DNA of 13,782 nt from a bacterium. Its GTDB lineage: Bacteria > Desulfobacterota > GWC2-55-46 > DRQE01. The notes under the pieces were generated by a model. That model was not told where the DNA came from. It worked only from the letters and a program-made list of their open reading frames with translations, and did no database searches. Position numbers and translations under genes: made by a program. Numbering within the stretch: position 1 is the first letter of the stretch; every line of letters starts with the position of its first letter. The stretch spans positions 1-13,782 of the forward strand of contig JALUQR010000075.1 of the NCBI GenBank assembly GCA_027017505.1, read 5' to 3'. Positions 6,774 to 13,564 of this stretch are shown here, piece after piece.

Positions 6774-8984
6774 ATGAGGATAACACCAGAGCTTATAGAG
6801 GAGCACGGCCTTACAGAGGAGGAATACCGCAGGATAGTGGAGCTTCTTGGAAGAGAGCCCAATCTTCTGGAACTCGGCATATTCTCTGTCATGTGGAGCG
6901 AGCACTGCAGTTACAAGTCCTCAAGAGCACACCTTAAGAAGTTTCCCACAGAGGGCAGGAGGGTTATACAGGGGCCTGGTGAGAACGCAGGGGTTGTGGA
7001 CATAGGCGATGGGCTCTGTGTGGTCTTCAAGATAGAGAGCCACAACCATCCCTCATTCATAGAGCCCTACCAGGGAGCTGCAACAGGGGTTGGGGGCATA
7101 CTGAGGGATATATTCACCATGGGAGCAAGGCCGATAGCACTTCTGGACTCCCTGAGGTTCGGCTCACCAGATGATAAGAAGACCTCCTATCTGCTGAAGG
7201 GTGTGGTATCTGGCATTGCGGACTATGGCAACTGCGTGGGCGTGCCCACAGTGGGCGGAGAGCTTTACTTTCATCCCTCCTACAACCGCAACTGCCTTGT
7301 TAATGTTATGGCACTGGGCATTGCAAAAACACACAGGGTCTTCAGGGCAAGGGCAGAGGGGGTGGGCAACCCCGTCATATATGTGGGCTCTGCAACAGGC
7401 AGAGACGGTATACACGGTGCGGTCATGGCAAGTGATGTGTTCGGTGAAGGCGCAGAGCAGAAAAGACCCACCGTGCAGGTGGGAGACCCGTTTACAGAGA
7501 AGCTTCTTCTTGAGGCATGCCTTGAGGCATTCGAGACAGGCTGTGTGGTTGGTGTGCAGGATATGGGTGCTGCGGGGCTCAGCTCTTCAAGCTCTGAGAT
7601 GGCCTCAAGAGCAGGCTCGGGTATAGAGATAGATGTCGCAAAGGTGCCAAGAAGAGAAGAAGGTATGACACCCTATGAGGTGATGCTCTCAGAATCGCAG
7701 GAGAGAATGCTCTTCGTTGCAAAAAAGGGTGGTGAGGAAAGACTCCTTGAGATATTCAGAAAATGGGACCTCAATACCGCCATAATAGGCAGGGTGATAG
7801 AGGAGAAGGTCTTGAGAATAAAAGAAAACGATAAGGTGGTTGCAGAGATACCCGTTTCAGCACTCACCGAGGATGCACCGAGATACAGAAGACCATCAAG
7901 AAGGCCCCCATGGCAGGATGAGCTAAAAAGGCTGGATACAGAGTGCATACCACTGCCCGAAGACTATGGAGGGGTGCTCGAAAGGCTACTGGGCTCCCTT
8001 AATATAGCGTCAAGGGAGTGGATATACACCCAGTACGACCACATGGTAAGAACCAACACCGTGGTGCTTCCAGGTGGAGACTCTGCGGTGCTGAGGATAA
8101 AGGGCACACAGAAGGCAATAGCCCTCACAGTGGACTGTAACCCCAGGTACTGCTATCTGGACCCATACACAGGCGGGCTGATAGCGGTCTGTGAGTCTGC
8201 AAGAAACCTCACGGTAAGTGGCGCCATACCACTTGCACTTACAGACTGTCTTAACTTCGGCAGTCCTGAAAGGCCAGAGGTTATGTGGCAGTTTGAGAAG
8301 ACCATAGAGGGTATGAGGGATGCATGCCTGAGGCTCGGTGTGCCTGTTGTAAGTGGTAATGTTAGCTTCTACAACGAAACCGGTGATGTCTCGGTGTATC
8401 CCACACCTGTTGTGGGCATGGTGGGGCTCATAGAGGATGTGAAAAAACACATGACCCCGTGGTTCAAAAAAGAGGGAGACATTGTTGCCCTTCTTGGCTG
8501 GCACTCAGAGGGGTTTGGAGGCAGTGAGTACCTTGCCATAGAGCACGGGCTTGAAAGGGGTGTGCCAGAGTTCAATCTCGAAAGGGAGCTTAAGGTTCAG
8601 CAGGCTTGTAGGCAGTGTATAATGGATGGTATAATAAACTCTGCCCATGATATATCAGAGGGTGGACTTGCAGTAACACTTGCAGAGATGTGTTTTGCCC
8701 CCCAGAGGACATTCGGGGTAAAGATAAAACTCAATAAGACCGACACAAGGGCAGATGCCCTTCTGTTTGGAGAGGCACAATCAAGGATACTGGTGAGTTT
8801 CAGCCCGCACAACAGGGCAAAAGTTGAACAGGTGGCCAAAAAAACAGGGGTTAACCTTGAAATTCTGGGCACCGTATGTGGAGAGAGGTTTGTTGTGGAA
8901 GGCCTTATAGATGCAGACACTGAAAGGCTTAAAAGGCTCTGGAAAGGCGGGCTTGAGAGCTTTCTTGAAGGAGGCAGAGGCTGA
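6774..8984 (+). CDS. purL: Phosphoribosylformylglycinamidine synthase subunit PurL (short form)
   Basis: PurL catalyses the ATP-dependent amidation of FGAR to FGAM, the fourth step of purine synthesis. At 736 residues it is the short type found in Bacillus and archaea, which works as a complex with PurS and the glutaminase PurQ; neither is in the window. Visible blocks: the N-terminal MWSEHCSYKSSR, the active-site region IESHNHPSFIEPYQGAATGV (His90-Asn-His), RPIALLDSLRFG, PTVGGELYFH, GVQDMGAAGLSSSSSEMA, MLSESQERML, and in the second half LNFGSPERPEVMWQF, VSGNVSFYNE, and SAHDISEGGLAVTLAEM (Asp-Ile-Ser-Glu-Gly around 626-630). Two AIRS-like halves are intact. The start ATG at 6774 has AAAGAGGG upstream. 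The stop TGA shares one base with the purF ATG (TGATG), indicating coupled translation. Confidence 0.98.
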   Translation: MRITPELIEEHGLTEEEYRRIVELLGREPNLLELGIFSVMWSEHCSYKSSRAHLKKFPTEGRRVIQGPGENAGVVDIGDGLCVVFKIESHNHPSFIEPYQGAATGVGGILRDIFTMGARPIALLDSLRFGSPDDKKTSYLLKGVVSGIADYGNCVGVPTVGGELYFHPSYNRNCLVNVMALGIAKTHRVFRARAEGVGNPVIYVGSATGRDGIHGAVMASDVFGEGAEQKRPTVQVGDPFTEKLLLEACLEAFETGCVVGVQDMGAAGLSSSSSEMASRAGSGIEIDVAKVPRREEGMTPYEVMLSESQERMLFVAKKGGEERLLEIFRKWDLNTAIIGRVIEEKVLRIKENDKVVAEIPVSALTEDAPRYRRPSRRPPWQDELKRLDTECIPLPEDYGGVLERLLGSLNIASREWIYTQYDHMVRTNTVVLPGGDSAVLRIKGTQKAIALTVDCNPRYCYLDPYTGGLIAVCESARNLTVSGAIPLALTDCLNFGSPERPEVMWQFEKTIEGMRDACLRLGVPVVSGNVSFYNETGDVSVYPTPVVGMVGLIEDVKKHMTPWFKKEGDIVALLGWHSEGFGGSEYLAIEHGLERGVPEFNLERELKVQQACRQCIMDGIINSAHDISEGGLAVTLAEMCFAPQRTFGVKIKLNKTDTRADALLFGEAQSRILVSFSPHNRAKVEQVAKKTGVNLEILGTVCGERFVVEGLIDADTERLKRLWKGGLESFLEGGRG

Positions 8985-10381
8985 TGTGCCGGGGCTTCCA
9001 CGATGAGTGTGGCATAGTGGGGGTGTATAACCATCCCGAGGCCTCAAACATAGTGTATCTGGGGCTGTACGCACTTCAGCACCGTGGACAGGAAAGTGCG
9101 GGCATTGTCTCGTCAGATGGAAAAAGGCTCTATTCGCACAAGGACATGGGGCTTGTTGCAGATATATTCACAGGAGAGATACTCAAGAGACTGCCTGGCA
9201 GAAGTGCCATAGGACATGTGAGATACTCCACATCAGGTGAGTCCCACATACGCAATGCACAGCCCTTTGTGGTGGACTACGCAAGGGGTTCCATAGCCAT
9301 AGCACATAACGGAAACCTGGTGAATGCAAGGATACTTAGAGACGAGCTCGAGGCCTATGGTTCCATATTCCAGTCGGATATGGACACAGAGGTCATAATG
9401 CACCTTATAGCGTCAAGCAGGGATGCAACCCTTACGGGCAGACTCATACACGCACTTACAAGGGTCAGGGGAGCATACTCGCTGGTAATCATAACAGATA
9501 GCTGTCTTATAGCCACAAGAGACCCCCACGGGTTCAGACCCCTTGTGCTGGGACGCCTCAGGGATGGCTGGGTGGTTGCCTCAGAGACATGTGCCTTCGA
9601 CCTTATAGAGGCAGAATATGTGCGCCAGATAGACGCAGGCGAGCTTCTCATAATAGACGAAAGGGGGCTTACCTCACACAAACCCTTCCAGAAGGCCACC
9701 TATTCGCCCTGTATATTCGAGTTCATATACTTTGCAAGGCCAGACAGCAATGTGTTCGGTGCCAATGTGCATACCGTAAGGAAAAACCTGGGCAGGGAGC
9801 TCGCAAGGGAACATCCCGTCAGGGCAGATGTGGTCATACCTGTGCCAGATTCAGGCGTGGGTGCTGCAATAGGATACGCAGAAGAGGCAGGAATACCCTT
9901 TGATATGGGACTTGTGAGAAACCACTACATAGGAAGAACATTCATCGAACCACAGGACTCAATAAGAGACTTTGGCGTCAAGATAAAGCTCAACCCTGTA
10001 AGGGATGTTATAGATGGTAAAAGGGTTGTCGTGGTGGATGACTCCATTGTCAGGGGAACCACGAGCAGGAAAATCATAAAGATGATTCGCAACGCAGGGG
10101 CAAAGGAGGTGCACCTCAGGATAAGCTCCCCTCCAACCATAGCACCCTGCTTTTACGGCATAGACACACCAACAAGGGATGAGCTCATAGCATCAAAAAA
10201 ATCAGTAGAGGAGATAAACAGGTTCCTCACCACAGACACCCTTGCATACCTCAGCCTGGAGGGGCTTTACAGGGCTGTCAGACAGGCAGGCACAAGCTTC
10301 TGTGATGCCTGCTTTACAGGCAGGTATCCAGTTGAGATACCACAGGAGAGAGGTCAACCACAGCTTATACTGTTTAAATAA
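8984..10381 (+). CDS. purF: Amidophosphoribosyltransferase PurF (propeptide and [4Fe-4S] type)
   Basis: PurF makes phosphoribosylamine from PRPP and glutamine, the first step of purine synthesis. It has an N-terminal Ntn glutaminase domain and a C-terminal phosphoribosyltransferase domain with the PRPP loop VVVVDDSIVRGTT (348-360). Here the catalytic Cys is residue 9 (CGIVGV), preceded by MCRGFHDE. This is a short propeptide that must be removed to free the nucleophile, as in Bacillus subtilis. The four cysteines that bind a [4Fe-4S] cluster in the Bacillus enzyme have counterparts at Cys243, Cys389, Cys440 and Cys443. In Bacillus the cluster makes the enzyme oxygen-sensitive. LQHRGQESAG, HVRYSTSG and AHNGNLVN are also seen. 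The 465-residue length is normal. GGAGGCAGAGG in the purL 3' end provides the binding site. Confidence 0.98.
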   Translation: MCRGFHDECGIVGVYNHPEASNIVYLGLYALQHRGQESAGIVSSDGKRLYSHKDMGLVADIFTGEILKRLPGRSAIGHVRYSTSGESHIRNAQPFVVDYARGSIAIAHNGNLVNARILRDELEAYGSIFQSDMDTEVIMHLIASSRDATLTGRLIHALTRVRGAYSLVIITDSCLIATRDPHGFRPLVLGRLRDGWVVASETCAFDLIEAEYVRQIDAGELLIIDERGLTSHKPFQKATYSPCIFEFIYFARPDSNVFGANVHTVRKNLGRELAREHPVRADVVIPVPDSGVGAAIGYAEEAGIPFDMGLVRNHYIGRTFIEPQDSIRDFGVKIKLNPVRDVIDGKRVVVVDDSIVRGTTSRKIIKMIRNAGAKEVHLRISSPPTIAPCFYGIDTPTRDELIASKKSVEEINRFLTTDTLAYLSLEGLYRAVRQAGTSFCDACFTGRYPVEIPQERGQPQLILFK

Positions 10382-10388
10382 CACTATT

Positions 10389-10991
10389 ATGAAGACCACA
10401 AGATACATTGTGATTGTTCTGCTCTTTCTTGCAGGTTGCACCACCATGGTGGAAGAAAGACCCACCCCGAAGCATGACTACTACTCCATACTTGAAAGAT
10501 GGACACGCACTGAAACCGTATACAGCGGTGTGGAGACCACACTCCACATAGATGCTGTCTACCTTGGCGGAGAGTTCAGAACCGCATATGTGGAAGAATA
10601 CGCACGAAGGCTTCGCCTGAGCCAGGAAAAAAGGGAAAACCTTAAAAGGGCTGAGCTATCAAAGCTTGAAGAGTACAATGAATTTATACTTGTTACAGCC
10701 ACTCCTGTGGAAGAGTGGAATGACTTTGACAGGAAGGACTCCATATGGCGTCTCTACCTTGTTGACGAGGATGGCGAGAGGGTGGAGCCCGTAAGTGTAA
10801 GCAGGGTTGAAAAGGATGCCATCTTAAGGGAGTTCTTCCCCTTTGTGGATGAGTGGTGCAGTGTGTACAGGGTTATATTCCCGCGCCTTACACCAAAGGG
10901 ACACACCATAGGTGAGGACAGTGAGTACATAAGGCTTGAGGTCTCAGGCATAAAGGGCACAGCAGAGCTTGTCTGGAACCTCAAAAGGTAA
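10389..10991 (+). CDS. Putative lipoprotein of unknown function
   Basis: I do not recognise this family. Starting at ATG 10389 it encodes 200 residues. A short basic start (MKTTR), a hydrophobic stretch (IVIVLLF) and the lipobox LAGC with Cys17 form a type II signal peptide, so the mature protein should be lipid-anchored on the outer face of the inner membrane or in the outer membrane. The mature part is strongly charged. It includes DYYSILERWTRTETVYSG near the start, a helical Arg/Lys/Glu stretch (about 65-95) and later beta-like segments (FILVTATPVEEW, SIWRLYLVDEDGERV). No repeats or further membrane helices. It begins 7 bp after purF with no clear ribosome binding site. The same frame stays open upstream inside purF, but the signal peptide fixes the start. 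The cyclase gene follows within 5 bp, so a role with that membrane sensor is possible but unproven. Confidence 0.82.
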   Translation: MKTTRYIVIVLLFLAGCTTMVEERPTPKHDYYSILERWTRTETVYSGVETTLHIDAVYLGGEFRTAYVEEYARRLRLSQEKRENLKRAELSKLEEYNEFILVTATPVEEWNDFDRKDSIWRLYLVDEDGERVEPVSVSRVEKDAILREFFPFVDEWCSVYRVIFPRLTPKGHTIGEDSEYIRLEVSGIKGTAELVWNLKR

Positions 10992-10996
10992 GAGGG

Positions 10997-13144
10997 TTGC
11001 CCGCACATTTTTTTGACATGCTATCCAGCCCCCGCAGACAGAGCCTTTTCTTCTATCTTGTAGCCCTTCTTGTGGCAGTGGTGGTGCTTCTGGTGTATCT
11101 TTTATCCCCATTTTTTCTTGAGTTTATAGACCTGAGGGGCAAGGACTTCCTCTACAGGATGCGCCCCCAGATGAGACCACCTGAAGATGTGGTGATAGTT
11201 GCCATAGACGAGAAGAGCATAAACGAGCTTGGCAGATGGCCGTGGAAGAGAAAGCTCATTGCACGCCTTGTGGATGGACTTGCCAGTGCAAGGGTTGTTG
11301 CATTCGATGTGGTGTTTTCAGAAACAGAGGACAGGGAAAACGACACCGCACTTGCAACCGCCATAAAGAGGGCGGGCAATGTGGTGCTCGGCTACTTCAT
11401 GCGCGATGATACCCCTGTTAGTCCATCCCTGGAAGGGCTTGGAGAGCTTGAAAGGTCAGCCATAAGAAAGATAAAACACCTCGATAACACAGACACAGAC
11501 CCCCTGGATTTTGTGCCCCGTTATTCCTCCATAGAGACAAACACACCACTTATTGGCAGATTTGCAAGGGGGTTTGGCTCGTTCAACATAATACCGGACA
11601 GGGACGGTGTCTACAGGGGCTCACACCTTGTGTTCGGCTACAGGGACGGGCTGTATCCAGCACTCTCCCTTGAGGCACTCAGAAGATACTTCGGTACAGA
11701 GATAGTGCTGAGGGTTGCCTCCTACGGGCTTGACGGTATAGAACTCGGTGGCAGGAACATACCCGTCAGGGAGGATGGCTCCCTGAGGCTTAACTTTTAT
11801 GGAGCGGGTGGAACATTTACCACCTACTCTGCAGTGGATGTGATAAAAGGAAGGGTCCTGCCAGAAAGATTCAAAGACAGGCTCGTTTTTGTGGGAGCAA
11901 CGGAGCTGGGTATATACGATATGAGGCCCACACCCGTGGATGTGGTGTTCCCTGGAGTTGAGGTGCACGCAACGGTGAGTGCAAATGTGCTCTCTGCAAG
12001 ATACCTTGCAGATAGCGTTACCACAGGGCTTCTGGATGTGGTTCTCATTCTGACACTTCCCCTTGCCACAGCCCTTGTAACCTCCAGGGTTACCAACAGA
12101 TACACGGGGCTTGCCATATTCCTGGCCCTGGCCCTTCTCACAGTGGGGCTTGAGGCCATTCTGTTTATAAGCGAGGGTATACTTTTAAGCCCCCTGTACC
12201 CACTGCTTTCACTCTCTCTGGGATATACTGCAACAGAGGCCTACAGAAACATGGTGGTTGAAAGAAAGAGCAGGTTCTACAGAAAGGCCTTCTCAACCTA
12301 TGTGCCACCACAGGTGGTGGAGGAAATCATAAAAGAGCCCGAACGCCTGAGCCTTGGTGGAGAGAAAAGGGAGATAACGGTGCTCTTTGCAGACATAAGG
12401 GACTTTACAGCCCTTGCCGAATCCATGAGGCCTGAAAGGCTTGTCTCGCTACTGCATGAGTACCTCACCCCGCTTACAGAGATACTCTTCAGAGAGAAGG
12501 GCACACTGGATAAATACATAGGTGATGCCATAATGGCCATATTCAATGCACCACACATACTTGCTGACCATCCCCAGAGGGCATGCAGGGTGGCATTTGC
12601 AATGACAGAAAAGCTCAGGGAACTCAGAAAGGACTGGCGGAAAAGGGGCTATCCAGAGCTTCGCATGGGTGTGGGCATAAACACGGGTGAGGCGGTGGTG
12701 GGTAACATGGGCACTGAACTGCGTTTTGATTACACCGCAATAGGAGATACGGTAAACCTTGCATCAAGGCTTGAGGGTATGAACAGAATATACGGCACCG
12801 AAATCATAGTCAGCCAGACCACCTTTGAGAGGGCAAAGGGAGAGTTTCTATTCAGAGAGCTTGACCTTGTAAGGGTAAAGGGCAGGGCAAGGCCTGTAAG
12901 AATCTATGAGCTTCTCGGCACAAAAGGAAGTACACCCAAGCAAGAGCTTGCAGACGCCTTCGAAAGGGCACTCAAACTCTACAGGCTTTCACGCTTCAGG
13001 GATGCGAGTAGAATGTTTCAGGCAATACTTGAGAGGTTTCCCGAAGACAGGCCATCACTTGTCTATGTGAAAAGGTGTGAGCGGTTTATCCAGAGCCCGC
13101 CTCCCAGTGGCTGGGATGGTGTCTGCAGTACCAGAGAGAAGTGA
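10997..13144 (+). CDS. CHASE2-domain adenylate cyclase (class III)
   Basis: A membrane sensor that should convert ATP to cyclic AMP. One N-terminal membrane helix (about 17-40) leads into an outside CHASE2 sensor domain (about 45-335; DLRGKDFLYRMRP, VVIVAIDEKSINELGRWPWK, VVAFDVVFSE). Three helices follow (about 344-363, 370-391, 396-415), then a linker and the cyclase domain. Metal-binding Asp466 (FADIRDF) and Asp510 (DKYIGD) are present. Lys506 and Thr580 (FDYTAIGDTVNLASR) sit at the base-recognition positions. Lys with Thr is the class IIIb adenylate cyclase pattern. Transition-state Asn587 and Arg591 are present. A TPR-like tail (about 650-700) ends PPPSGWDGV. The TTG start at 10997 is preferred because AAGG lies 8 nt upstream; ATG at 11018 is the alternative (708 residues). 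The end overlaps the next gene by 4 nt. Confidence 0.92.
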   Translation: MPAHFFDMLSSPRRQSLFFYLVALLVAVVVLLVYLLSPFFLEFIDLRGKDFLYRMRPQMRPPEDVVIVAIDEKSINELGRWPWKRKLIARLVDGLASARVVAFDVVFSETEDRENDTALATAIKRAGNVVLGYFMRDDTPVSPSLEGLGELERSAIRKIKHLDNTDTDPLDFVPRYSSIETNTPLIGRFARGFGSFNIIPDRDGVYRGSHLVFGYRDGLYPALSLEALRRYFGTEIVLRVASYGLDGIELGGRNIPVREDGSLRLNFYGAGGTFTTYSAVDVIKGRVLPERFKDRLVFVGATELGIYDMRPTPVDVVFPGVEVHATVSANVLSARYLADSVTTGLLDVVLILTLPLATALVTSRVTNRYTGLAIFLALALLTVGLEAILFISEGILLSPLYPLLSLSLGYTATEAYRNMVVERKSRFYRKAFSTYVPPQVVEEIIKEPERLSLGGEKREITVLFADIRDFTALAESMRPERLVSLLHEYLTPLTEILFREKGTLDKYIGDAIMAIFNAPHILADHPQRACRVAFAMTEKLRELRKDWRKRGYPELRMGVGINTGEAVVGNMGTELRFDYTAIGDTVNLASRLEGMNRIYGTEIIVSQTTFERAKGEFLFRELDLVRVKGRARPVRIYELLGTKGSTPKQELADAFERALKLYRLSRFRDASRMFQAILERFPEDRPSLVYVKRCERFIQSPPPSGWDGVCSTREK

Positions 13145-13491
13145 AGAACATACTCATTACAGGAAGACCAGGGGTTGGAAAGTCCACCCTTATAAGATGT
13201 GTTGTTGAGGGGCTCAGAGAGCGTGGATACACAGCCCTTGGTGGATTCTACACCCTTGAGATAAAAGACTCGGGCGTAAGAAAGGGCTTTGAGATACACA
13301 CCCTCGATGGCAGAAGGGGTATACTTGCCCATGTGGATGTGGAAAGCCCTCTGAGGCTTGGTAAATACGGTATAGACCTTGAAGGGTTTGAGCGTGTTGC
13401 CCTTCCAGGCCTTGAGGATGCCATAAAAAGGGGACTTACCATAATCATAGATGAGATAGGCTACATGGAGCTTAAATCCCTTGGCGCATAG
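13141..13491 (+). CDS. THEP1-type nucleoside triphosphatase, 3'-truncated
   Basis: This is the N-terminal two thirds of a THEP1-family NTPase, a P-loop nucleoside triphosphatase of about 170-180 residues. Walker A is GRPGVGKST (8-16); the Walker B region is TIIIDEIGYMEL (100-111). GGFYTLEIKDSGVRKGFEI and LGKYGIDLEGFERVALPGLE are also family-like. THEP1 proteins normally continue past MEL with a Phe-containing helix and about 60 more residues. Here homology stops after Leu-Lys-Ser (113), and three foreign codons (LGA) lead to a TAG inside a tRNA fragment. The GTG start overlaps the cyclase stop (GTGA), so the gene belongs to the same transcript. The product lacks the last part of the fold and is probably non-functional, so it could equally be called a pseudogene. 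The lost 3' part may lie beyond the integrated element. Confidence 0.85.
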   Translation: MKNILITGRPGVGKSTLIRCVVEGLRERGYTALGGFYTLEIKDSGVRKGFEIHTLDGRRGILAHVDVESPLRLGKYGIDLEGFERVALPGLEDAIKRGLTIIIDEIGYMELKSLGA

Positions 13492-13525
13492 CGCCGTGTG
13501 GGTTCGAATCCCACCTCGGGCACCA
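13474..13525 (+). tRNA. 3' half of tRNA-Leu (probably UAA); 5' half absent
   Basis: Read 5' to 3', the pieces are: AAA (13474-13476, end of an anticodon loop), TCCCT (13477-13481, anticodon stem 3' strand), a long variable arm GGCGC-ATA-GCGCC (13483-13495), a T arm GTGGG-TTCGAAT-CCCAC (13498-13514), acceptor 3' strand CTCGGGC (13515-13521), discriminator A and encoded CCA (13523-13525). The long variable arm and discriminator A indicate a Leu tRNA. AAATCCCT matches the anticodon-loop 3' side of E. coli tRNA-Leu(UAA) as I recall it. The partner acceptor strand GCCCGAG and a D arm are not found upstream; that sequence codes for THEP1. The fragment cannot make a tRNA and most likely is an integration attachment core. 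Confidence 0.85.
13474..13525. other. Putative attachment-site core (att) at element border
   Basis: The tRNA-Leu 3' half lies between a truncated chromosomal gene and a tyrosine integrase gene. Integrating elements of this class often carry a copy of the 3' half of their target tRNA, with crossover at the anticodon loop or T loop. The left edge of tRNA-like sequence falls in the anticodon loop, as expected. The unusual point is that the left flank is THEP1 rather than the tRNA 5' half. The extent of the core is inferred from the tRNA match only, since the other end of the element is not in the window. Confidence 0.55.
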
Positions 13526-13540
13526 GTAAAATCAAGCACT

Positions 13541-13559
13541 TACGCCTTCGGTGTATTTT
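13541..13559 (+). terminator. Weak hairpin with T run after the tRNA fragment
   Basis: TACGC (13541-13545) and GTGTA (13551-13555) pair, with one G-T pair, around a CTTCG loop and are followed by TTTT. The placement just after a tRNA 3' end and between convergent genes suits a terminator, but the stem has only five pairs. Confidence 0.3.
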
Positions 13560-13564
13560 CAATT

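Noticed and set aside
7201..7626. 141-codon open frame on the plus strand inside purL
   Set aside because: Out-of-frame shadow of purL, full of Trp/Cys/Gln/Ala, no family features.
8010..8504. 164-codon open frame on the minus strand inside purL
   Set aside because: Antisense shadow of conserved purL codons, with Cys/His/Tyr-rich unlikely composition.
10242..10388. 49-residue extension of the lipoprotein into purF
   Set aside because: It overlaps purF coding sequence and would bury the lipoprotein signal peptide.
13400..13473. A degenerate 5' half of the tRNA-Leu that would make a complete gene
   Set aside because: No GCCCGAG acceptor strand, D arm or anticodon stem 5' strand can be found; the stretch keeps good THEP1 coding sequence.
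13063..13539. 158-codon open frame on the minus strand over the THEP1/tRNA region
   Set aside because: Its start lies in the reverse complement of the tRNA fragment (giving GARGGIRTHT, a common false translation of antisense tRNA) and the rest is the antisense of THEP1 and the cyclase tail. No family match.
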